Assembly (NCBI GenBank): GCA_002110485.1
Contig: MOWL01000046.1
Location: 1,295,124 to 1,359,123 of the forward strand
Reading direction: 5' to 3'
Source of the DNA: Emergomyces orientalis
Lineage: Eukaryota > Ascomycota > Eurotiomycetes > Onygenales > Ajellomycetaceae
Length of the DNA stretch: 64,000 nucleotides
The notes under the pieces were generated by a model that was not told the origin of the DNA, searched no databases, and saw only the letters and a list, made by a program, of their open reading frames with translations. Of this stretch, positions 10,810-22,614 are shown one piece after another. Positions within the stretch are counted from its first letter, which is position 1. Each line of letters begins with the position of its first letter. A program made the position numbers and the translations under genes.

Positions 10810-13800
10810 AATATACCTGCTTGTTTTGTAGAACCTCGTAAAGACTCTCTCACTATATGGGACAGCGGTGCAGGCTGTCATATAGCCTGCAACAGATCAC
10901 ACTTCTCAACTTTCTATAAGATTAACGGACTGACCGTTCAAGTGGCTAATAGAGCCATTCTCAAGGTTCAAGGCGTTGGCATAGCCTCCATACCGGCGGG
11001 GGAGAGGCTGATTGAGTTCAACCATGTGTACTATGTACCCGGACTCTCTGCCAATCTCATTTCCGCAGGGCTCATGGAACGCCAGGGCTATTCCCGCCGT
11101 GATATGCATATTGAAGCTGGGAACTACTTCGAATTCTTGTCCCCAGCTGGCAGTGACGTGTTCTATGCCAATCTAGCTCCCAATAACGTCTACATTCTCT
11201 CCGATAACCCCCCGGTATTTGATGGAGTAATGAATGACCCAGAATTCAGTGGAACTGCATATCTTGCAGTTCCGAAGCCGAAGACTATTTCTATAGAGTA
11301 TGATCTCAATGCTGCCTCCCTCGGCCCGTTCAGCCGTGAGGAGGTTGAACATTTAATCAATCCAAAGAACCCTGATACTGACTCCTTCATGGTGTCCCCG
11401 CCGGCTTGCCTACCTGCTATCATCCCGAAGCAGCTCTCTATTGATGAGTGGCACCGCCGGCTAGGCCATACCGGCCAAGACAACATAATAAAAATGGCCA
11501 GAGACCCGCGTTTCGGAATCACTATTATCGGCCCGAAAAAGCTCTCCTTTTGTGCTATGTGTGTTAAATCCAAGCAAAAACGTGCATCTTACAAGAATGC
11601 CCCACTGCGCAGAGCCACCCGCAAAGCTCTTAAGATATGGGTGGATGTGTTCGGTGGCGGTGACACTCTTGGAGTGAGAGAAGAGGAAGATATCTCATCA
11701 TACACAGGCAAGAAGCTTGCGATGATCATTACTGACAATGCAACGAGGATGAGATGGGTATTCCTATTAGAATGTAAAGATGAGATGCTAAAATATGTAC
11801 AGATTTTCAATCAGTTCATGAAAAATCTTCTTGGGCGTGACATTGCAATCATACATTCTGACCGCGGAGAGTTAAACTTGAATGCGGCCAATGCCTATAT
11901 GCTCAGTGAGGGAATTAAATGGGAGCCAACCCCCCCACATACTCCTCAACAGGATGGTGTATCAGAACGTTCCGTCGGCCTGATTATAGAGAAGGCCCGA
12001 TCACTATTAATAGATTCCTCGGCCCCCGAGAAGATGTGGGGCGAAGTGGTCATTGCAGCCACAGAGCTTCTTAATCTCATGCCAACCTCAACGGTCCTAT
12101 ATGGGGGCATAGAGAACGCGGACCCGAAACCAACCACCCCCTATGAGGCATGGCTAGGAGCTCTACCATCGGCACGTGGCATACGCCGTTGGGGCTGTAA
12201 GGCATTCCTAAAAATAGTGCCCAAACCTATTAATAAGATGGCTCCCCGCTCTATGGAGCTAATATTTGTGGGCTATGATGGGTTCACTAACTATCGACTG
12301 GTTGACCCCTCCAACGGGCGTCTATATATATCCAAAGACGTCATATTCCAGGAGGATCTGCACCTGGCGGACCCATCGGCACCCCTCACTCAAGACCCCA
12401 AGGCTCTACCATCGGCAGCCCGACAGGCGGCTGCAGTGATTCCTTTGGCTGCCCCAAATCTAAATATAACCTCAATCTCCACCCCTACGGGCCCTGAATC
12501 TAATCTCTTTATTGAAGAAGAAATCCAACCAGATCATCCACTTTTCTTGGAGCCGACAAATAACTGGTGGATTGATTATGAAATTACAGCGAGGATTCCA
12601 ACCTTTTTGATGCAGAATGCACCTACTTCTCCAGAATCCGAGCTAGAGATGAACACTACATTCCCCGCGAACCTGGCCACCCTTCCTGCTGCAGAGAATG
12701 CGGCCTCAGTGGGGGAGGCCTCAGTGAGGGATGAACCCGAAGACCTTCCTGGAGATCCCGAGATCATTGAGCTCCCGATTCCGAAAAACCTCACGCGTGC
12801 CAGAGCTTCCCCAGAATGGAAGTACTATTATCATGCATGCGTTAAAGAGGTTAACCGTTTAAAACAAATAGGTGCATGGCGCCTAGTGGAAAGAACCCCT
12901 GACATGACCATACTTCGCGGCCAATGGGTGTTCGATAAGAAAGTCAATAATATGGGCAAGGTTACCCGATATAAGGCCCGCTGGGTCGTATGTGGGAACT
13001 ATCAAAAGAAGGGGGTTAATTACTCCAGAACCTTCGCCCCTGTTGTATCCGCTTCCACATCCCGAGCTCTCATGGCGATCTCGGCATCCCGAGACTGGCA
13101 TGTTCTTCAAATCGATATGGTGACTGCATTCCTGAACGCTCAGCTGCCGCAAAATGAGCGTGTATATATGCATCAACCTGCTGGCTTCAAGGAGGGCCGC
13201 GGCGACCTAGTCTGTGAGTTAATACAGGGCCTCTACGGGCTCAAGCAGGCCGCTCTTTTGTGGTATGAAGAACTGCGTAAAATGCTCCTAAGAACAGGCT
13301 TTCGCGTTAGCCCATACGACGCCGGGTTATTCATTAATGACGCCCGGAAAGTCTATATAACAGTATATGTGGACGACGTGCGCCTATACGGCCCGAATAT
13401 TGAAGATTTGAACTGGGCCAAGGCTGAAATAGCCAATAACTATGAGATCAAGGATGTAGGGGACTCTAACCGCTACTTGGGCATGAAGATTGAGAGAGGC
13501 TCAGATTCTCTCACACTCTCTCAACCCCTATTTGTGAAGAACCTATTAGAAGAGTTCTCTATGGAGGACTGTCATCCCACAACTACCCCATGGAGCAGAA
13601 CATTGACTTCATGAATGATAATGAGGAACCTATCGCCTACACGGCAGAATTTACCCTACGCTCCTATCAATCGGGCATAGGATCTCTGCAGTATTTGGCA
13701 GCCAACACACGTCCGGATGTTAGCTTTGCGGCGGGCTTTCTCGGCCGATTTAGCTCGCGTCCTACATCAAAGAATTGGGCGGCATTTAAGCGTACACTTC

Positions 13801-14393
13801 GCTATTTACAGGGCTCTGCTGATGATGGAATAACCTACTACAAGAATGCGGACATAGAACCCGTAGTGCATGCCGATGCCGATTGGGCGGGCAGGGACCC
13901 GGGTTCCCGATCAACCACTGGCTATATCATATATATGGCCGGAGGCCCCATTGCGTGGCGTAGCTGCAAGCAGACAGGGGTCTCCAAATCATCTACAGAG
14001 GCCGAATATATTGCTTCTTCGGAGGCCGCCTATGAGCTCGTTCATCTTCGGGAGCTCTTAGAGGATGCCGGCTTCGTCCCGTCCCGCCGAAATAATCTCG
14101 ATGCCGAAGATTGCCCCATTCCCTCAATAGCCAATGGCCTGGCATGCACTATCCATGCCGATAATAAGTCTGCCATAGAGCTATCCTCTAGCGAGGCCAT
14201 TCCACGCCGCTCGAAACATATAGAGGTTCGGTTCCATATTCTTCGGGATCTCACACGTAAGGGAGAGATCTCGGTCCGATACATTCCATCCACTGAGAAT
14301 GCGGCGGATGGCCTAACCAAGCCACTCGGGCCACTAAAATATATGCATTGGAAGGAGCTTATTAAAATGAGGAAGAAAGGGGTTCTAGTTTGA
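10810..14393 (+). pseudogene. copia pol: protease, integrase, reverse transcriptase, RNase H (frameshifted)
   Basis: The frame that opens at 10378 continues to TGA at 13612-13614. Domains in order: protease with WDSGAGCHI (10858-10885); integrase zinc region HRRLGH...CAMC (11450-11565) and catalytic core with VDVFG, HSDRGE and SERSVG (11640-11975); reverse transcriptase with YVDD near 13365-13380. The RNase H part lies in another frame, 13590-14393, with VHADADW, SSTEAEYIA and the closing ENAADGLTKPL. At 13585-13600 the reading shifts between CHPTTTP and MEQNIDF, explained by one base missing from a C run. The catalytic residues are present in every domain, so inactivation is by the indel and upstream stops only. 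Confidence 0.9.
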
Positions 14394-14514
14394 AGAATAT
14401 GTTGGGAACTGGTTTTTTAACTATCTTGTTTTTCCAGTTAATTTTGTACATATACATAGAAGAAGGGCCTATTTCGTATGCAGCACTATGTAGTGATACT
14501 ATGGTGAGTGGGGG

Positions 14515-14616
14515 TGTCAGACCTATCCGTCCGGCTTAGTAATTCTCTCTCCACCATATATAACTCCGTAGCTAGCATACCCCTTTAATCAATCGAAAAA
14601 CATCGTACCTCCCACA
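14515..14616 (+). repeat. 3' LTR of copia element
   Basis: 102 bp, TGTCAG to CCCACA. It is preceded by a purine-rich tract, GTGAGTGGGGG, that can serve as the plus-strand primer, and followed by the target duplication ATTGT. Confidence 0.95.
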
Positions 14617-15365
14617 ATTGTTCCTTGTCCAATTAACTAGCGTCATGTGCATACTGGTTGCTTGAGCTGAGAACCTTGTCGATTGATCGCGGAGACTTTA
14701 CCTAGCACGCATACAGATAACGGGGTGCCAAAAAAGTTCATGGTTCCGATTTCGGCCGTAAAAACCCTTCAGCGTGGCTCCAAGTTTGACTCATTGAGAG
14801 CACCCCATTAAACTACGCACACTAGTGTATGTCATCATCTTTCTCTATTATTAGATTATGAATATTTGCGCCTTTTGATTTTTTCATATTTCTCAGACCC
14901 TAACCCCGTAACTAATCCCTAGCTCCTAATCCTAACATAACCAACCTCTAAACTAGGAGTGTGGTGCTGTTGAAAAATCATTTGAATATTTAAAATATAT
15001 TATGCATTAGTAATGTATTTAGCATTTTAGATGGGTTAGTTGATCATGGCTTCCAGGAGTACTCCGGCTATGTTGAGTGTACAGGGCGCTAGTCCGTAAT
15101 AGGAAGCCATGCCGTCGGGGTTTCATAGTTATCGTTAGTATTATGCAAGACTACACGTCACCTGACCCTTAACACAAGGTGGTGTTGATGCCCCCATCGT
15201 TTAGCCACATATTGTTAGCTACTTCATAGAACTTGGAGAATGTCAACCATTATACACTCTATTAAGTTCAACTTGTAGAGCTGCGGATTTAGCCGAAGAT
15301 ATTCCGGGCCCCAAGGAGCCTTCAGAGCGGGCTGCTTGTGCTCGTCATTATATGTTACTGTAACC
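14617..15365. other. Intergenic region right of the copia element
   Basis: Contains the right target duplication and the upstream region of the phosphotransferase-like gene. A C-rich stretch near 14896-14945 vaguely resembles telomeric CCCTAA but is not repetitive. No gene seen. Confidence 0.5.
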
Positions 15366-16460
15366 ATGGTCGAGATACCCTGGGCTCAACAGGCCGTTGA
15401 CCGTTTTTTTGAGAGGAGCAAGTACCCCACCCGGCTCCAGTGTGACCATATTGCGCAATCCATCTCGGGCGCTTCGGATGTTCGCAATGTCGATACGCCA
15501 GGCTCGATGAGCTACACTGTTATCTGCACAGGTCGACACGCAGGGAAGCAGGACCTCGTAGTATCCTTCCGAGAGCCAGAAGCCCACCTCGACCAGGTCA
15601 TGGGCGAGTTGGCACAGGCTGTCCATGGCGACCTCGTGCCCGAGACATCCCATTATGGCATGGTCGATGGTGCTGATCCGCCCCTCACCCTCTACACCAT
15701 GCCGTACTTGCGTGGAATCTCATGCCTTGACGCTCTTACTTGTCAAGTGGTGATGGATGGGGTGGCGGAGGTCAGGCATGTTTGCTTTGTTCAGCACCTT
15801 GCTAGGTAAGGAGGATAGCGTATTGCCTGTTTTATAGGCTAGGAATAGGTACCTGCCACATTGCTCATACTTGTTAGGTACTTTGCTCGATGTTGGTCTA
15901 AGCCGCAGCACACCACCATAGAAGCACGAGCAGAGACTCTAGATGGAATTCAACGCAGACTTGCTCTACTAATATCGTCGTCGTCCGGTCTTGGTGCTCA
16001 GGCGGTATTGGAATTAGAGCGCAGCCTTCCTACTTTCTTTGGACAGGAGTATCCACAAGTTCTTACGCACGGAGACCTCTCTAGGACAAACATCTTGGTT
16101 GATGAGGACACCTACGAAATCACGGGTATCGTCGACTGGTCTCTTGCCGCGATACTGCCGTTCGGCATGGACTTGGACTGCCTGTTTTTGACAACGGGAT
16201 ATATGGACCGCGATGGATGGCACCACTATGCATGCCGCTCGCGGCTGCATGAAGCTTTCTGGGCCGAGTTCTGGTCTGCCTCTGGAGTTATGGATAATGC
16301 GTGGCGAGACCAAGTTCGCGATATGGCTGAGCGGGCGGCCATGATTGGTGCCATTCTACGCTATGCTTTCCAGCGTAACGCGGATGGCTCACCCTCCGAG
16401 GCGTTGGTATCCGAAAGAGCGTCGACATGGAGGTATCTGCAAGCGTGGCTTGCCGCTTAG
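15366..16460 (+). CDS. APH-type phosphotransferase family protein, two exons
   Basis: Exon 1 is 15366-15805 and exon 2 15878-16460, giving 340 residues and a TAG stop. The 72-bp intron begins GTAAGG and ends TTGTTAG, and splicing keeps the frame across an Arg codon. The start chosen gives MVEIPWAQQAV and lies in good context (ACCATGG); an upstream in-frame ATG at 15336 is possible. The catalytic loop LTHGDLSRTNILVDED (about residue 211) has the HGD and Asn of aminoglycoside/choline-kinase-like enzymes, followed by the metal-binding Asp in ITGIVDWS (about residue 233). Such proteins are abundant in filamentous fungi, usually without known substrate; no antibiotic resistance should be inferred. 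This is one of three intact ordinary genes in the window. Confidence 0.85.
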
Positions 16461-17479
16461 CTATTGTTTTGAGTAGACTCGTTATCAATCTCTCTCTGAT
16501 AAAATTATGCCTAAGTCATGGAACGGACCTAAGACAGCGAGTAATAATTAATTCCCACCTGTCTAACGCATTGATACCTAGTCTACCCTTTGTTTGGCTC
16601 AAGTTTACTAGGATCTTCTTGTTCAGATCACATGAATAGGTTTTTTGCCTCTCAAGCATATCATCGAAGTATTTAGACGTACTCCATATTGTGGTTGGCT
16701 GATGAATCTCTTAAAGTATTGATACGGTTTCGTGGCCTTCGATTGGTTCATTTACCCTGGAATATATAATCAAAGGGGGGATTATGTTCAAAGGGTTGAT
16801 CCGGCTTGGCATTGATGTAGAGCACGAATGTGGAACTGATAGAGCCGCCGAGCAAGGAACGGGTGGAGATTAATCCTATTCGATCGTGACGGAATCGTAA
16901 TAAGCGCGAACAAAATAGGGCGATTGAAACTGTATTTCGCTAGCTAACCTCGGAAACAGTTGTGGGGAGGAAGCGCTGAAAGCTGAGCCACTAGTAAAGT
17001 CCCAAGCGAATCATGATTGGAAGATCCGCCTCTCCCCTCGCGAAAACGGTCATTCTGCGGCTAGTGAATGGGACACGCAGCACGACGGCAAATGGATGTT
17101 CGGCCATTCTACACATGCCTGTGAATGGCTCGCATTCAGTAGGGACGCGTTGGGTAGCATTGCATGGACATGCTGGTGATATTAATATTATTAGACTAGT
17201 ATAGACGATACCACCGAATAGACCCCTTTCTACCCTGTACTCGCGGCGGCCCAAACCCACTATCTCCACTATTGATGATTGTGGATGTGGGACGCGAGTA
17301 TCTTAAATCTCCGCCCAGCGTCTCATAAGTCAGGCCTAGGCGCTTTCTATCTTGATGGTCACACTGAACAACCTGAAAATGTAAGCATTGAAAGCACTGT
17401 TTTTCTATTTCAGCCAGCTCATCCAGCAAGAGCAAGAACAAATATCACTCAGTATCATTTCAGCCGTCTGTTTTCAGTG

Positions 17480-17560
17480 CTTCGTGGCATGAATCAAATT
17501 TTATGTAAACCTGCATCTTTCTGATAGTTATTTATTATTCTCAAGGCATTTCCCACCAAA
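17480..17560. repeat. Dispersed short repeat, copy 1
   Basis: A segment around TTTCTGATAGTTATTTATTA and TTCTCAAGGCATTTC recurs, diverged, at about 20434-20500 and 22346-22425. The order of the sub-blocks is conserved: an ATCAA(A/T)T start, a GTAAA or GAAAA block, then the CTGAT block. Likely a decayed transposon end; origin unknown. Confidence 0.4.
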
Positions 17561-17634
17561 ATATAGACATTTACAATTAAATCTTTACCTGAAGCACTTC
17601 TTTTCCATGCTCAACGGCAGGGAATTTATATATG

Positions 17635-18080
17635 CCGAGGGCGGTTTGTCTTCTTGCAGCATTCCTCTTACACTTAATATGACCACGATTTTGGTGTAGC
17701 TCTCAGGGAAAGATGATTTCTCGGGGATTGAGCTACCACAAGCTTAAAAATCATCGTTCTTGCGAATTTCAAGGCACCTTTAGTTCTCAGGATGCCTCTT
17801 AGGTTTGAGGGGGCCACACTTTTTTTTGAGGGATTTTGATTGGCTCACCTTGAGATAGCCGCTCAGGGCATTACTGCTCTTAACGCCTGAGGTCCACACT
17901 TTTAATCAGAATATCATGATTCCCGAGGCATTTTATAGGCATCTTTAGTTCCCAGAATGCTTTTATGTGAGAGAGGTCTTTATTTTTAGAACACTATGAA
18001 ATCCCGAGGAGGTTCAACCACACTTTAAATCTATGAAGTCATGATTCTGGGGGCAACTTGAAGCCTACGTTCTTGGCCTT
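17635..18080. repeat. Degenerate non-coding repeat array
   Basis: Imperfect units recur with starts near 17737, 17892 and 18019. Each carries a CCACA(C/A)-type start, an A/T-rich spacer, then CATGATTC or CATCGTTC and a block like GGCACCTTTAGTTCTCAG or GGCATCTTTAGTTCCCAG. A related unit lies at about 22430-22530. Unit length varies from about 127 to 155 bp. Function unknown. Confidence 0.45.
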
Positions 18081-18292
18081 GCCACAAGGCAAAAAGTATT
18101 TTTAAAAACTATTAATTGGTGCATCTACTTCCAGTATGCTGCCATATCTCGCAGCATCTCTTGCCAGCTCTCCATACATTCGATCTTTCATTTTGCGCTC
18201 TCTTGGTTGTCTGCAATTAACTGCCGTATTCTGGGCACCTTCCAGCTCAGCTGCCTGGCTGCTCCTGAGTGCGGTCCGTTCGAAAGGCGTTG

Positions 18293-20407
18293 CTAGACTG
18301 CTGTTTTAGCATCCCAGAGTTCTTGGTTCACGAGTTCGAATTCGCAGTCTGCATTATCCGGTTGGCAGAAGTCGATAAGGTGTTGCGAATCCATCGGCGC
18401 TTGTAGGAGGGATGGGGTATCTGCACACTCAAACCCATAATTCAAGTCGACGTCACGGCCGTGTAAGACATCCTCAATATTTTTGGAGATCAACTGGCCC
18501 ACCTCCTGAAGAAAGGAGCCATGATACTCATACAAGACATCCAAGAAGATAGAAAACAGCTCGCTCGGTATCCTTTCAACCCTGATTGAGGTCAGCCGCG
18601 CGAAACGTCATTTTATCATGATAATGCACTTGTCAGTCACAATTTGAAATTCACCGCACGGCACCAGTGCAAGAATTCCTGGCGAAAACTTCTGCTGCAG
18701 CAGATATTAATTGTGCGCTGAGTTGAGTCGGTTCTTCAGCTTCATGTGCTTTTCTTGGTATTCCCGATCCTCTGCCGAGGGGTTCGCTTTGTCCGGCAGC
18801 TTGAGGTGGGGATAGAACATGGCCAGCAGATCCTGGAAGGCGCAGGTATCAGCTCGGCCCGAAGCGTCGGTGTCTCCGACTAGCTTCCCAACATTCTGTT
18901 CCACCGCTGCCGGCGCCGATCTTCGACATTTATAGTGATTCTCGCGGTGAAGTCGTTGGTCCAACAGGCATACCAGGAAAAATCAGCGGAGTATCGCACG
19001 GATTGTGGTTCCTGTATCTAGCATATCTAGGACACTCATCAGCATTGCGTTGTTTTCTGTAGAATATGGCATGGTCAAGTCATTGTGCTGTCGAGCGGCG
19101 GCGCACGCCTCAGCTAGCTGTTTGACGGCTACGGGGCTCGCAATGGTGAAAAATAGTCACACCAAAAAAGGTGCTTTTCGGTGATATTTCGCATCGCTCC
19201 GTTGGATCAGGATGGCATGCATGTCGTCAGGCTCAAGTATCTTGTTCGAGATGGCTACAAGTTCTGTAAACAACTCAACATTGTGAGGTTGGCCGGTCTT
19301 GCTCAGAGATCTGAACCTCTTTTTCTGTGGTTTCGGGGTGTTCGCGTCGGCCTCTTGGTCACAGGGATTCTTTTTTACGCCTCTGGGTGGCATCGGCCGA
19401 TCACTGGCAGCCAATGCTTCTGCACTCCCAACTCCTCTACGGCTTGGCCTGCTTGTCAGCTCTGAATGTGGACCGAGTTGAGAAGCGGCCGCCTGGTTTG
19501 AAGAGTCACACGAGGGTTCTTTCTCAAGCTGATCAGTGGCAGAGTTTTCTTGGAAGTGGTCATCAGTGTTTCTGCCTTCGCTTGGCACCTCACACTCCTC
19601 TTCCGCATCTATAAAATTCCTAGTGGCCAGATCGCTAGCTGCCCCAGGTGTTTCACTAGGATTTGGTGTGGTGGGTGGATCGCTGGAGGGGTTTCCAGGC
19701 CCGAGACAAACCAACAGCGGTAAGGAGCCACTCTCGGGAGGTGGCATTACGTCTGACAGTCTACACGTCGCATCAGGCAAGGGGCCCGGGACCTTCATCC
19801 ACGATACTCCGTCGATATATGACGGGTTGTTGGGTTGTGCCATGGATGGAGGGCCACTTGTGGCTGTAGACGAATGTGAATGAGGGGAGAAAGTGAAAAT
19901 ATCAGAGATTTGATCTGTATGGTTAGTGGTTAATGAAGTACAGGTGAAATGAACACAGGTATATTGCTCTGCAATATGTCTTGCACCATCAGCTAGTTTC
20001 CAGAGTTGGGATCTTATAAAGCCAGATGGACAATCTCCATGCTGATGTAGCTGTAAAACAAGAGACTGAATTTGATTGCAGATGCGGCCTGCAAATCTTG
20101 CATCATCCTGTGAAGAGGCTAGAGGACTCGGTCCTACTGTACAAACAGCCATTATTGCCAAATTGCCAAACTTCCGTGAGGAAGTGATTCAAAGGAACCG
20201 ACCTCCTGAAACATTGATAAATCAAGCAGTGCCAAGACTAAGATGACTAATGGAGGGATTGCAGATGTTGGATGGTGCTACGGCTACTGCAGTCACGTGC
20301 CCCCCAATCCTATTTAGTCGAAGCTCGCTAGCTAGATAATAACAATCAACAACCTCCTTCAACAGCAGATGGGGCCCATCCGCAACTCGCTTTGTCATCA
20401 ACAGCAT
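18293..20407 (-). pseudogene. Long decayed open reading frame of unknown function
   Basis: One minus-strand frame reads coherently from 20407 to 18293 (about 705 codons), interrupted by TGA at 20224, 20191, 19159, 18985 and 18610 and TAA at 18709 (first bases). Between the stops the peptide stays protein-like: an N-terminal Gln/His segment, a Pro/Ser/Glu-rich disordered middle, a basic stretch KPQKKRFRSLSK, then helical segments such as ASPVAVKQLAEACAAARQHN and, near the end, GSFLQEVGQLISKNIEDVL. The absence of frameshifts argues that point mutation alone inactivated it. No domain is recognised; the basic stretch would fit a nuclear or DNA-associated protein, but that is speculation. Alternatively some stops lie in short introns, though clear GT-AG pairs were not found. 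Confidence 0.55.
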
Positions 20408-22614
20408 GCATTAAAACACAACTGGTATTTGTGCCACTCAGGGCATCAATTATATTTTAAGTAAATCTAATAGTTATTTGTTGTTCTCCGCACTGTGTCT
20501 TTTCTGCAGTTACAAGGCACTTAGTATCTCTTTATCCGGTGGTGGAAAATAGCGGGCAAGATGGAGTTTCTTGGACAGTGGTAGCACTGGTATGGTGGGC
20601 GCTTCCAGAAGCTCAAATCTAAAAATAGAAAATATGAGATGGCAGGGGTTCTGGGAAAATTAACTTTTAGACGTTAACCTACAAAAGCTAGCTTTTAATT
20701 CCATGGTGTATACATTTCCCATCAAAATTCATGGAGAGAAACTTCGAGTTTAACTCAATCTTGAACCTGTGTCAGTTGAAAATTGCAATTTCCATCACAA
20801 ATTTCAATGAAAAAGAAACCATTCAAAAAAAAAAAAGGTCACCTCCCACAACAAACAGGATCAAAGGCAGCTCAATCCACAATTTTCAGAGTTTTTCAAT
20901 CTGATGCAGAACCTCATGTTATGAGAATTATCTGGGCAAGAGGGAATAGCCAAGTGAACACCGTGAGCGAGCTTCAAGTGTTTTTTTAATATTCAGTTTG
21001 GCCCGCCATTTCGCTTTGACATCTTTTTAAAAATATGTACTCCCAAAATTAAACCGGAGGCGGCGACAGGCAGTTATTGTCAAAATGAGAGAAGAAATAT
21101 CCAACCTGTACCTTAAGTATCTGAGTCAAATTGGATTTGTTTGGTTTCACTGTTTCACCTAACTTCAGTCCCACATACACACAATATTATCAACAAGATC
21201 ATCTTCATCATCAGTGACTCTAGTCGTGAAATTGCATTCCAGGGCGACAACCTCGGGAAAGGGGAGGTTGGCCTGTATTTCCTTCTTGGGTTTGGCCCAA
21301 AAGTACTTTTGATTATTCCATTCATTTCTTCCATTCCTTTTTATCGGATCATATGCAACACACCACACCTAAGGCAATGCAAGCTTTGCTACAATATCAA
21401 CTTTTAAGGTGTGAATCACAATGCAACCATCCCTATCTCTTTACCAGTCATTTAAGTCCCTAGTCCTAAAAAACATGTATTTTAAGGACTAGTAACTACT
21501 TTTGCAAGACAGTTTTTGTCCCAAGACATTTCTGTTGCACTGCTTCTTTTGTTGCAAGCCACATTTTGTTGCGGGCCCCTTTTTGAGGAGGTCTTGAGGC
21601 ATTGCAAGTCATGATGTGGGTCATGGTTTTGGATTGCAACATTGTGGTCCAAGCATGCAAGCGCCGCAGCAAAACAATCAATCACTTGAAATGATGTTCG
21701 ACAGAAGTACACTTTTCAAAAGCGACTTTTGGCTCAATAAAGGCAGGCCACCATATTTCTAGACAACACTCACTTGTAGCTATAAATTGAGATCTCTTCC
21801 CATAATGCCAGGAGATAACTCTCAAGTCCCAGATCCTCTATCTTCATTGAAATCAAATTCTACATTATGCAACCATCAAACTCAAAGCATGTCAAGAAGC
21901 CATGGACTGCGCACAGTAGCCTCGTGCAGATGTGTTATCGACGGAAAGGCGCACTTCAATGTATGCTGCGTAGCTACTTTGATGACTGTCACTGCAAAGG
22001 TGTCTATCTTCTCATTCATGAAGATAATCAGTACTTTACAATTAATTTTAACAAGTCTGATGCTTCAAGCAGCCACTTTCCACCACCAGACAAAGATATA
22101 GTAAGTGCCATATCCGGTACAGCCCCGGAAAGACACACTCTTACAGCAACAGGAGAAGCATTACCCCCCTCCAGCTTGAACAACATGCGAGAACTACACA
22201 CAATATTCAAAATTCAGAGAAAAGAAGGAAATTATACAAGAAAAACTTGAGAATAAGAGTGGATAGATGAAAATTTGTTTGTAGTAAATTACAATGTAAA
22301 AAGGCTTCTAAAAAGTATGACTACAAATATCAATATCTGTATCTCCCATGGACATCAATTAAATTTTTATGAAAATCTACAGCTTTCTGATGGTTTTTTG
22401 ATGTTCTCGAGGCATTTCTCCTTTAAAGCCTGTGAGGCAATTGTTTTAATTCTTAGAGTGCTCTCTAAGCTTGAGAAAGACTACACTTTAATATCAAATG
22501 TCACAATTCTTTAGTTCCTGAAAACCTCCTTAAACTTAAAAAAGGCTCACACTTGTTTTTTAGATTTTTGAATTTCAAACTTTTCTCTATTCATGATCTT
22601 TATCTATGTGTAAT
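20408..22614. other. AT-rich repeat-containing region
   Basis: No gene supported. It holds diverged copies of dispersed repeats near 20434-20500, 21241-21370 and 22346-22530, plus homopolymer A and T runs. Small frames present have no recognisable features. Confidence 0.45.
21241..21370. repeat. Dispersed repeat, copy related to 23750-24010
   Basis: The blocks GGCCTGTATTTCCTTCTTGG and TTTTGATTATTCCATTCATT, followed by CCATTCCTTTTTAT, match in order the blocks at 23778-23800 and 23960-23998. In the second copy the two blocks are separated by about 150 bp of other sequence. It may mark an old duplicated transposon. Confidence 0.4.

Larger units (their letters stand above)
8916..14616 (+). mobile_element. 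Complete Ty1/copia LTR retrotransposon with degraded genes
   Basis: A 5701-bp element bounded by two 102-bp LTRs that begin TGTC and end CCCACA and differ at one position (G in the left copy, A in the right). It is flanked by the 5-bp direct repeat ATTGT (8911-8915 and 14617-14621). The domain order gag, protease, integrase, reverse transcriptase, RNase H is that of Ty1/copia. The near identity of the LTRs indicates a recent insertion, yet the reading frame carries TGA at 9991, TAG at 10330 and a one-base frameshift near 13597. The copy is therefore not autonomous. Its right flank resumes the interrupted host sequence. Confidence 0.95.
16461..18292. other. AT-rich non-coding region
   Basis: No supported gene. 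Overlapping short frames around 16991-17524 have no family features. The right part contains a degenerate repeat array, listed separately. Confidence 0.5.

Noticed and set aside
14896..14945. C-rich stretch with CCCTAACCCC suggesting an interstitial telomere
   Set aside because: Only one partial unit is present and the rest does not follow the hexamer.
15366..16460. Antibiotic-resistance enzyme
   Set aside because: The HGD loop only places it in the wider phosphotransferase superfamily, which is common in fungi with unknown substrates.
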